Shown: positions 47,101 through 59,100 of the stretch, in pieces
Position numbering within the stretch: position 1 is the stretch's first letter
How the letters are laid out: each line of letters begins with the position of its first letter
From: Tamarix chinensis
Taxonomy: Eukaryota; Streptophyta; Magnoliopsida; Caryophyllales; Tamaricaceae
Assembly (NCBI GenBank): GCA_030549775.1
Contig: CM060177.1
Span: forward strand, 87,949,236-88,013,235
DNA: 64,000 bases
Direction: 5' to 3'
The notes under the pieces: generated by a model
Databases searched by the model: none
The model's input: only the letters and a program-made list of their open reading frames with translations
What the model was told of the DNA's origin: nothing
Translations under genes and position numbers: made by a program

Positions 47101-50100
47101 ATTACCCCTTTACCCTCATTTACACTACCTTAAGTTATCTAATTTTTCTTCCTACTTCTCCTCCTTTCCCATGACAAATGAAGCCACAAAAATCACTCCT
47201 TTTGGCTGCCCATATATGTTGAAATTGTGTCCTTTCAATCCTTAGCTATTTTAGATATTTTCTATACAAAATTTGTTATGTTTCTTACATATTATCCACT
47301 TGAGTGCCAATTTTACCCATCTACTATTAGCCACTTCATCCTCTCTCCTCCTATTTTCACCACTTCCTTCCCCTCTCCTTCCCTCCATTTTCGTGGTTAT
47401 GGCCATGGTTTCCACCATTGTTAAACCTTTCTTAAAATTCTAATATTCTTTATCTAACTCTCTCTTACTTTTTATTAAGTAAGGGTAGTGAAAGGTGAAG
47501 TTGTCCTTTCTATTTCTTTGATTTTCTATACTAATATCTTGTCTAATCTTGTTTATTTTCTTGCAGTGGAGCTTTGATTGCTAAGGTAAACCTACTATAC
47601 CCTAGGTAGATGGCTTTTTAGAATGCTTACTTTGATTTGTAGCATGTTTGTTGTTCTTGAGAGCATTTCGGCCTTTAGGCCAAATTCATGAGTTCTAGTG
47701 CTTTTACTTCATTTCATGAGCACCATGATGTTTAGCTAGCTTTCTAATTTAATTGTTATGTGTAGCATGTTCTAATTAAAGCATGATTAAACTCAGTTTT
47801 GATTAAGTAAAGTTTGGTTGAGACTTGTGATGTCTTGGTTGTTGTATAATAATTAGGGCTTGAGTAGCTTTTGTTGGAATCTAATTTCACCATGTTAATC
47901 CTTGTTATCTCTAGGATAACCTTGGTATATAACTTGTTATACATTGATGTTGTTAAGCACATGTTATTTTCACTTAAAAAACATGAAACTTTAGGTGTTC
48001 TTTGTGTGAATAGTGTGTTCTTCAAATATTCATCATGTTCTTCAAATCTTCAACTTGTTTGTGGCTTAATTACTTGCTAATTACCATAATTTTGCTTTAA
48101 AATGGAATCAATCATTGGCTATTTATGTTTACATTTTTACGCTTAAAGGGTCATAGATATAATTTTTTGGTCAAAGGTTGACCATTGATCTTTGAATATT
48201 GATTTTTGGCTCTCGGAATAGCAACTGAATATGAATAGCATTTTAATAGTGAATAGTAATTTTCGATAACTTTTTTACGGTTTTTGGATTTAAACTTTTT
48301 GGTATAAAACAGTTTTCTATCGATCAATGAACAGAATTTTAGTAAATTCTCCAAAGTTAACATGGGACCTTGTTTTGATTTGGCTAAGCTATTTATATCT
48401 ACGTTTTTCATATTGATTTTAGCCTTACCATCAAAAGGTGATTTTTTACATTTTCACCCTCATCGTATGGTAGCTCAATGTTTGTTCTACTCGATCATTG
48501 ACTTCTATAAGGGATGTGCACACTTAAGGATTAAGATACCTTTAGAGAGACTATCTTGGTCAGAGTTCATTAGTAGAGGTGGGATGTTTGAACTCCAATG
48601 CCATGTTACAGTTCTAGACTAAGCAGATGTTGGAGTCCTTATACCAACCCCTCGGCATACATGTTCACATGTAGTAGAGCAGGAAGCTCTTATTATTATT
48701 ATTACTACTTGTACCCTTGATATTTGTTCATTTGTATTAGGACGTTAGAGTTCCTATATGCTTCTAGCTTTTATGCTATCATATTTTATAATCGCACTCC
48801 ACAGATTTTGTCCATTGATGGTGGGACGAGATATCCAAGCTTGTGCCTTAGATTCCATGTCCACATGCCTTGTGGCTTATGTGACTTATATGTTTGTACC
48901 CCGGGCTTATATGTCTTTTGGTAGTGGGACGGGATGTCTTCATATGATATAAGCCTGAATGAGCTCTCTTATTGTCATAATTGTTTGACCTTGGGTCAGA
49001 ATATAAGAAATCCAATAGAGATGCCTTTAGATTTTACCTTTTCCTCTCATGATATTTGTATAAAACTTACTTGTTCTAGATTACTTAGTCGACTGACATG
49101 CCTGCATTGATCTTATGATTGAGTCTATGCATGTTATCTCAAGTGCTAGTATGCATGAAATTTGCCTAAGAGTGAGGCATAATTACTCAACACAAAAGTA
49201 CTTGTTCCCCTGCCAAGGTGTCTAGTTCAGGTTGAGCAATAGAATCAACCAGCTTTGTGGTTGGGGCTTGTATCCTAATTTTCTTTGGGTGCTTGTGCCC
49301 TAACTCTTCCTTATGTATTTTGTTCTTAGTTTTGTATCTTGTGTCGTTAGGATCAAGAGCTACCACACTTTATTACTAGAGTTGAGCTACTTTTAGCATT
49401 GCACCGAGCATATAGAATAAGTATTGGTTGATATCCAATCTGTGTTGGAGGCAGTAATAACACCCTATTTTCTTATTTAGCGTTTATAATGTTTTGTAAA
49501 GATCAAAAAAATTTTGGGTGATGAAAATTGAGGTGTTACAATAATTGCCTCAATGGAGTGAATCTTCTATCTCCATTTACTCATAGAGGCATACAATTAA
49601 ATACCAGTCCCAATACACAATATCGGCTGATATTTATTGGATTTTGGGTCAGCCGATACAAGAAATTGGCGATATGCGACAGATGTAGAATTTCTCATAT
49701 TTATTGGCAATATATCGGTTATCAACCGATATTTACTGGTATTAGCTAATATTTATTGTGGAGAAAATATATAATAAAAAAAAAAAAGATCACGTTGCGA
49801 CAACCGCGACATATAAAATATCATTCGTAACACTCTAATACCACGACACCACAACCACAATCGAGATCGTGATTTTATTGATTGCATAGAGGTTGATGTG
49901 AGTAGAACTCTACCAAAGAAATTAGAATGGCTATCACCATTTGGAAATCGGTAGAACAGCACATGGTATATGAATAGAGACCCAAAGTACAAAGCTAATG
50001 GTATACTATGTGTGATAATTATGGGTCAAGTCAATGTTGAGCAAGCTAAATGTGCTAGTATAAAGCAATTATGGTTGCAAAGGCACCAAATCTTCCTAAA

Positions 50101-53100
50101 AGTGCACCTCTTGTCCAAAATGCCCCAAGCATTGTGACGGATTAAGTGAAGGGGAAGGACAGATGGGAAAGATAGTGATAACAGCTTTTCAAGGAGCAAA
50201 ATCTAGCACAAGCTTCAACTAGCATAGTGAAGGAGGTAGTAGGGTGGGTGGGCTGGGGAGGGGCAAACGGCAAACCATGCACATTAAAAACAAATAAATA
50301 AATAAATAAATAATTACATCGTGGTGTTGTTGTATCAAAGTGTCACAGACGATAAATAATGTCATGGTTGTGTAGTAAATAAATTTCCACCATATGCTTC
50401 TAATTTTCATGTATGGATCTTTTAAATTTAAAAAAAAAAAAATCCACAATATGCTTCTAATTTTCATTTATGGATCTTTTAAATAAAAAAATTCAACAAA
50501 CTAGTATTCTATATTATTTTAGAAGCATTTAAATGGCTATTTAATTGAATCCATCCTATTTCACTTGACTAATGGTACTTGTTTACATTTTAAAGACAAA
50601 TATCAATATTTAACTTAAAAAAGTGAGGGAAACAACACATTACGATCAGCAAAATTTTATTAAAAGAAAAAATTAGCAAAAAAAATAATAATAACTTGCC
50701 AAGTCTCCTCCATTTTGTAGTTGTAAAAAGATTAGTGAATGATACTTGCTAAACGTAGCTCACTAACACTAAGGGGTTGATGATCGGCCTTAGCTTTTTT
50801 TCTTCTAATCAAACAACTCCACAGTACCTCCCCTCCAATCTCTTCTTATCTTCTCTCACACCAAACTCCCATACTGAGTGTGACGAGAATGGCATCAACT
50901 AAACGTGATGGCCACCAAACACAACAGAGCAAACGCCAATTGAAGTTAGAGGGCTACACAACTTTGAGTGTGATGCTATTTGGCTCCAAAATTAGGGTTA
51001 GTAATTTAGTTTGTTTTATATCTTCCTATTGTTTCCTTTGCCCGTATTTATAACCATTTTAACCCTTCAATTATAGCTGATCATTGTTGTTAAGAATTCT
51101 TGTTCTAATATTGGAATTGGAATCTAGTTAGTTTTCTATTATGATTTCATGAAGCTAGTTCAGAGAGCTTGCCAACAGAATATTCAAGGCAGTGCAAGCT
51201 TTGGAATTTCCATGAAGCTATCATAACTTAAGGGCCTTCTGAAACAGTTTAATCAGCAGCAATATGGTCATGCAAAACACCAGAAAGAGCAAGCTCATGA
51301 GAGATGGATGCAACAACAGGATCAACTGCAGAAAGATCCTCTCATTGAGAAACTTGTTGCTGGTAGACGGGAAGCAGCCAGGGAACGGAAGAGAAGGGTC
51401 ATCATTGAGGATGAGGGTTTTCATCCACAAAAGCCCCATACTGAATATATCAGCCTTGGGGATCACAATACTCATTTTTTCTTTGCAAATTATATGAGGA
51501 AACAGGCTGACAATAAAGTCCGCAGCCAAGATGATGCTGACAATATTGTACAGGAGGAGGATGGGATTACAAAGGACTTTCAGAGTTTTTACAAGACTCT
51601 CCAGGGCACAAGGGAATCACAGTTATAATGATTAGATGAAGATATATACAAACAGAGAATGGTTACTAGAGAAAGCAGGGCCTCTTTGCTCAGACGTCTG
51701 CACCTGAATAAGGCAGACAGGTTGTATTCCCTATGGAAGACCTTAAGAGCCCAAGATCCAACGGTTACAACCCCTCTTTGTTAAAAAATTCGTAGCATAT
51801 TTTAAGAGGGGATGTGATTAAGGCATTACAAGAGTTTTGGAGGACTGACACAGCTGTCATATTGCCTTCACTTTGATATCAAAATTCCCTAATGCATGCA
51901 AGGCAAAGAAAATCCACCCCATTGCATGCTGTAAAATCATTTATAAGATATTCTCTAAATCAAACACAAGATATGTCACAATCTGCTTTTGTAAGGGGGA
52001 GGACGCTAAATGATGATGTGTTGATGGCCTTGGAATTGGTTGAACACTAAAAACAAAAATCACTTGGGGCCAATGATGATAATCAAGATTGATATTCGAA
52101 AGGCTTATGAGAGCATAGATTTGGTTTTCTTTGAGCATTTGCACTGGCCTATGGTTTTCCAGCTCATTTTGTACAGTTGATGATGGAATGCATGACCACA
52201 GTGAGAGTTTCGGTTGAGGTAAATGGAGTTTTAACATCAACTTTCCATAGCATGAGATGACTAAGACAAGGTTGTCACCTTAACTCTTTGTTATGGGCAT
52301 AGAAATCTCCACATGAGTCTCCAGCAGCTATGACAAGTGGAGTGTTTTCATGGTCACCCAGACTGTTGTTACACATCACTGACCTATGCCTTGCAGACGA
52401 TATACTGATTTTTTGCAAAGGAGATGTGAGATCTGCTGCATCAGTTCAACTGAAGATCAGGGAGAGATTTCTCATTCAGATAATTTGGGGAGATATTTGG
52501 GGATGCCACTGAGCAGTACTAGGCTGAGTTTGAAACAATATAAACCTTTGCTAGATAGACTTTTGGCAAAGATTAAGTGCAGGACTGCTAAGCATCTTAG
52601 TTATGCTGATAGATTACAATTTATACAATCAGTTTTAGCAGGGATATCTGGCTTTTAGTCACAGATTTTCCTTCTGCCCCAAAAAGTAGTGAAGTATGCA
52701 GAAGGAATTTGCAGAAATTTCTTCTGGATAGGCTTGGGAGAGAAGAAGAACAGAGCTTTACAGCCTGGAGGAAGATATGTTTACCAAAGAAAAAAGGGGG
52801 CTTAGGAGTGAGAGATGTGTATAGCCGAAGCAGGGTAGCTATAGACAAGCATCTGTGGCTCTTTGGAAAGGATAGGTGCATGACATTTATCTAGAGTTTC
52901 AATGCAGAACTACAAAGCTAAAGCACATCATTCCTCGATGTTTAGAGCTTTCATGAGACTCAGAACTGAGTCGCTAACTCATGTTCAGATTAGAGTATGT
53001 CATAAAAACAGTAAGTATAAAATCCAGATGGTAGATGACGTTATTAGATCTAAGGCTGAGTTGAAGGCTTGTACACATTTGGTATGGAATCATGCTGATA

Positions 53101-56100
53101 TGCTAAAGCACAAGCTGGTCATGTGTTTGTTCTGTCGTCAAGCTATATTGTAGCAGGCTTGTTGATGATCCAGCATGCAGTACTTGACCACGTTTACAGC
53201 ATCAGCAGAATATCAGGATCATATTGTAGCAGGGTGTCCATCAAACTGACATCAGCTGGTTACTTGGCAGATTTGAGGAGCACGAAGGCAGAGAGGCCAA
53301 AGATGTTGTTGAAGATGGTAGCAGCAGGGATGGTTTACAGGCTGTGACTCAATAGAAATTCTACTTTTTTTCAGTACAAGACTTAAATGCCTAGAGTTTT
53401 GATGAGATCTCGTGAAGAAAGTATATGTTTGCATTCATAAAAGTGATAAGGGATACTTGGACAAAATGGATAGGCTACCATCATGAGAGGTTGATGTAGT
53501 AGAAAGTTGTGAAGTACATACACTCACTTGGTATTAAAAAAAAGAAAAAAAAATTACCCAAAAATAACAATAATAATCATAACAACAACAACACATTAAA
53601 AAAATTTAATCTCAGATCAGCAAAATTAAACATGCCCTTAATGGCACCCAATAATGCTCAAGAAAACCTCTTTGCAGACGTCATCCTTTCTTCTTTCATT
53701 TACCAATTAATTTTTAATTGATTGTCAACTATCCAATCAAATCTAAATCCACCCAGTTACAGCAGATTTGGTCTTGACGAGAGATGCAACGCTCAAGGGT
53801 ATGGGTTTTTGGTTTTGTGTCAGTGATATTCAATATATATGGGTAGCAGTAGGCTTACAGATTATATATTACGGTTTGCATATGGGAGTATGACTCTTTT
53901 GCCATGACTTTCATTGCTATTGCTACTATTTTTTACTCGATTTTGCTTTGACCTTTGTTTCCCTTCCAAAAAATTGGTTGCAGTAGTCTACTACAGTTGA
54001 AAATGGCGGTTTCTGGTTTTGTATAAGTGGAATCGAAGACACAGCAGTCATTTCAATAGTACAGTGATGAAGAATTTGAAGAGGATATTTCAATTTGGTG
54101 GCTTGTAGTAGTGTTAAAGGATTGGGGGAGGAAGAAAAGGGAGAAGGTTGAGGGAGTTGAGTTTGATAAAGGAACAGGGGAGTTGGGAGTGTTTTTTTTT
54201 TTTTTTTCAAGTTTCAATTTTTTAGCATAATTTTACATAATGCTGCATTAAGAGTCAAATTTTTGGTAATGAAACTGAATGATAATTTGAAGATGAACAA
54301 AAGGTCTAAAGTCAAAAAATGAAACAGATAGATGACATTGTCAACTCATGTCAAAACTTCAATTAAGTTTACTACAATGTAGGAAAAATTGATGAAAAAA
54401 TCAACGGAGGAGTAGATGGTGCCCAACAGCCTAAACACAAGGGTGTAAGAGTGTAACAAATTTGGGGCAAAGGTATATGGGTGAATTCCGTGGGAATATA
54501 TGGTGCAATATACTATAGTAAAAATTCCATATCGCAACTATACAACAACAGTCAGAACTTGATCTGTAATTAATTCAAAACTCAAACATTTGCACACACA
54601 ACTGACACTGAAACATTTTGTACGAACTCCTGAATAGAAATAAAGAAGTCAGCATATGCCCACAGCAAAGGCATAAAATGAATCAACAACAGTACTCATC
54701 CAAAAATTACATATAAACACTGATGTCCAAGCACATGCCCAAGACAAACAAATCCCTAATTCAAAAAGGTTACAAACACAAGTTGCTATGTATGAGACAA
54801 CTTTACAAACATACCTTTGCATCATGATATGATGTTTCAGCATTTCCACTACAAGTCTTATCAAAGTCCCCATCGTCGTCATCTAGATCTTCGTCGTGGA
54901 TTCTTCTTACATAGTCTTTGGAACCCTGCACCAAAGATACAGCAGCCTTATTAGAAAATTATAGAAATATGGGTAAAAACAGAAAGGAGACACAATGGTG
55001 AAGAAGAACTTAGAATACTAACATGAAATACAACTGATTTAATCAGAGCTTCATCCTCTTCTTCTAGCTTCTTCTCCTATAAGCAAAAGTTGATTAGAAA
55101 TCATCAAGATTAGCAGAATGTGGCAAGTTCTAGAAGGATGTAACTAAAATATAATTTACTAGACAGACATCTAGGCCAAACAGCAGATTAAAATATGCAG
55201 TTTTATCGTATAAAAGATTAACGTAATCGCAACAAATGATTTGAGAATTAAAAAAGAAGGCTGCTGCTGCTATTACACACTGCACATGCTTTCCATTCTC
55301 AGTAACATGGCGAAGAAAATGAGAAATCACCAACACAACAATGGCAATATAATGATTTCAGGCAACAAGACAACTCAAGAAAGCAAGGAAGCTATGAAGC
55401 TGAGTCATCTGACGCATGGATTGGATTTTGGCGAGCACAACAAGGGGCATTTTGTTGACCTGAGAATTAATTAGGTGAAACCTTGAAAAAAAAAAGACCA
55501 CTGAGCTGATTGCTCCATCGTTGAACCCTACACCACCTTCCACACCACAGGGTATGGGGGTATTCAAACTTTGGCATCAACACCTCATCAGGAAGTGAAT
55601 TCGGAAGAGAAATCACAAGCGATCGGGGATTCTGCAAACACTATTTCACCACCTCAACCCCCCATCATGAATTCAGGTGCTATGAACAATAAGGCAAAAA
55701 TTACATGACAATCGAAAGCCTGATCATGTAATGCTGATTATTTATGTTCCCCCATCTATTGTAAATGGTCCCATTGCTCAACTTGATGTTGAGGAATGGA
55801 GGAAGGAATCTGAGCATTGGTCATTTTGGTATGATACATGTTTGGAGTCAACCCATCCTTCACTTGAATGGTCAACTTTGTCAAGAACAACTGGAATCAT
55901 GTGCCTATGCCCTATGCATGGTTTCCTCTTGCTCCAATCCAAGAACAAGGAGGACAGCAACATGAAACTGGATTGTCCCTACTGGAGTTTCATGAATATC
56001 CCCTGATACTTGAATTATGGACAGAGACAATTGAATTCAAGGTGGAAAGATTCCAATCCTTGCATAAATAGATTAAACTCCCTAGTTTGCCTTTGTCTAT

Positions 56101-59100
56101 GTGGTCTCACAATGCTTTGAGCAGAATTGCTACCTTGGTGGGTACTCCAATTTGTGCAGAGGCTGACACAGCTTCTTGAGCCCAAATATATTTCCATAGA
56201 ATTATGAAGGAATTATCTGCTACTATCCCAATTAATACACCAACTGGCAATGTGATCCATCAACCCATAGAGTGTGAATGGAAACCACAGCTCTGTGAGC
56301 ACTCTCCACTGCACGAAATTCAACCATATCCTCACTCATTGTACAAAGAACAAAACAAAGTACCTGGCAAGCAAGAAAGTAGTGAATGTGTGGCTGTCAA
56401 AGATCACATAAAAGCACCCCCACCTGCAGGTCAGAAGGTTCAAGCTGCCCTACTGGCACTGTACAGAGAAGCAGTCAGAGACACAAAAGCCCAACAGGAA
56501 GATCATCTGTACAGGGTGAGAGCTTCGAATATCAATGCTGCTGCTACAGATCAATTCTATAATCCCGGCCCTGATATAGTCCTTGCCTGACAATAAGTTG
56601 CTGGAATATCAGAGTTTTAAACAAATCTTACAAACAAAAGGGAGTGATTATAGATACAGAATTGCCAGTTGACTCTATTGGGTCTTGTAGAAACTTGAGA
56701 GAAAAAAGACAGCGAATACTATTACTCAAAAACTTGCTAGCTCTTGGCAATGGGAATTATGATTAACACAACAATGGTAATTATGGGTTAGCTGGAACCA
56801 TACTATATGGAGAATTACTGTTCTCCATACTTGTGCACAGGGAATCACTTGTCAAGTTTCCAGCTTTGATGGGCAACAACAGTTCTACCAATGCTCCTCA
56901 GATCATTTTAGATGACCTTAATGTGGTTTTATCACCACGAGAGAAACTGCAAGGAAAGACACCTGATATCTACAAAACCTTATGCCTCACTGATATCAAT
57001 TACTCTGGTGACTTCTACACCTGGTGTAATAGACAAGAAGGTGGTGCTAGAATTTACTGGAAACTAGCAAGTGTGTTAGGAAATATTGATTGGCTGAATA
57101 ATTATCCTTCCCATGCCCACTTTGACACACCTCTCATCATAGATCATGCATCCATGATTGTAGCTTTTACCAAAAGCTGTAAAAATGGGAACAGACCATT
57201 CAAATTCTACAACATGTCGGCTTTGGATGAGGAATTTGAACCTTTAGAATGATTAATTTGGCAACTATCTAGGACAGGAATTGCTGTGCGAGACTTCCAA
57301 TGGAAATTGAAGATTTTGAAAAGGAGGTTAAGCACTTCAATAGATAGAAGTTTGGAAGTATCAGTAAGCAAGTAGCAAAGGCTCAAGCCAATCTGTAATA
57401 TCAGCAACTAGCTCTTCAATAGGACCTTCTTAATTCCTCTCTCGTGCATGAGGAGAAGGCAGCACTGGAAATTTTTCATTCACTACTCAGCCTGTGCGGA
57501 GAGCTTATATAAATGGAAATCAAGAATACAGTGGATTAACTTGAGAGATCACAATACCAAGTTCTTCCATGCATGCATGAAAGGAAGATCAGAAAAATCA
57601 TATCAATCAACTGCAATGCAATGTAATGATGGATATGCATAGTATACAGCAGGCTTTTATTGACTTCTATACAGGGTTAATGGGCACCTTGCATATCAAT
57701 TCCACCCCATCACTTTGCACCTGTGTAAGAGGAGGAGGTTCAACAAGCAGTGTTTTCCATGGATAGGGATAAAGCACCAAGGGTTGGTAAGTACACTTCT
57801 CTCACCTCTTCCAAAAGTTGAAGCCGCAATGGAAGTGGAAGAATTTCATCCAATTGCATGCTTCAATGTCTTATACAAGGTAATTTTTGAAAGTACTTAC
57901 AAATATAATGCAGCAGGTCTTGCCCTCTATCCTTGAGTTATCACAAGCTGCATTTACCAAGGGTATAGATGTATAGGGGATAATGTGCTTTTATTTCATG
58001 AAACTGCTAGAGCTTAAAACCAGAAACAGATATCCCCTAGGGTGATGCTCAAATTGGATCGTAAAAAAGCTTATGATTTAATTGAGTGTGGATATATGGA
58101 ACAAGAACAACATGGTTTAGGCTTCCGACTGCAATTTGTGAGACTGATTATGCAGTGTGTTACAACAGCAAGCTCCTCTATTGAATTCAACAGTGCCCCT
58201 ATACCACCCATTGAAGCAAATAAAAGGTTGAAACAATGAGAACCAATTTCCCCTTAGCTGTTTGTCATTGCCTTTGCATACCTGCATAGGTTAGTAGTTA
58301 GTACAAGATTTCTAGAAAGATAAAAAGTTCAAAAGGCACCCTAAATGTTGCAAAACAAGAATCATCGGACTTTCTTTTGCCTATGATGTGCTCTTGTTTA
58401 CAAATGGAAATGCCATATATGCTGAGAAGCTGTTTAATCCATTTCAGATACTGTCAAAGTTGTCAGGACTAGAACTTAACAAGAATAAAAGGCAATGCTT
58501 CTGCAGAGGCATGCCTACTCCAGTGAAAACAGATCTGCTCACTAGATTCCAGATTGGTGAAGGGAAGCTGCCTGTCACCTATCATGGAGTTCCCCTCTCC
58601 AGCACTAGACCTACAACCAAGTAATAAAACAGTGGTTGCGATGGCAGCATTACAGTCTCGGGGTATAGCAGAAGATATTTTATATGTCGCGGTTGTTGCG
58701 GCATGAATTTTCTTTATTTTTCATAACAAATACCAGCAAATATCAGTCAGTATCGGTCAATATCAGCGATACATGTTTAATTTTTTTTTTCTTTGTTGTG
58801 TATTGCCAAGATACTGTATTAGCGAAGTTAAAATCCTAGACATCTTGGCCGATACGATAAATCTTGGTTGATATTTTGTTGTATGCTTACAAATGATAAA
58901 TGAGCTAAGGTTATTGAGAAGAGAACCAGCAAATTGAGAGTATGGACTGTTAGATTGTTGAGCTATGCTGGCAGGCTACAGTTAATCAAGTCTGTCTTAT
59001 ATAGCATTCAGGCATACTGGACACAGTTATTCATCCTCCCAAAGAAAATTATCCATACTATTGAGGCCATTGCAGATCTTTCCTCTGGTCAGGCTTGCCC

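Larger units (their letters stand above)
45740..53553 (+). mobile_element. LINE1: L1-type retrotransposon in YJU2 intron 6, antisense, heavily interrupted
   Basis: The order is ORF1 (45740-46473 and 49541-50225), then ORF2 reverse transcriptase (51190-53400), and a poly-A run at about 53536-53553. It is broken by a solo LTR (46474-49540), a hAT-like MITE (49590-49884) and unassigned DNA (about 50226-51190) that replaces the endonuclease part. Many stops show it is dead. It lies on the plus strand, opposite to YJU2, inside the 10.5-kb intron. The 5' edge is uncertain. Confidence 0.82.

Noticed and set aside
47227..48622. Several short frames between 47.2 and 48.6 kb
   Set aside because: They lie inside the solo LTR 46474-49540, on both strands, with no domain.
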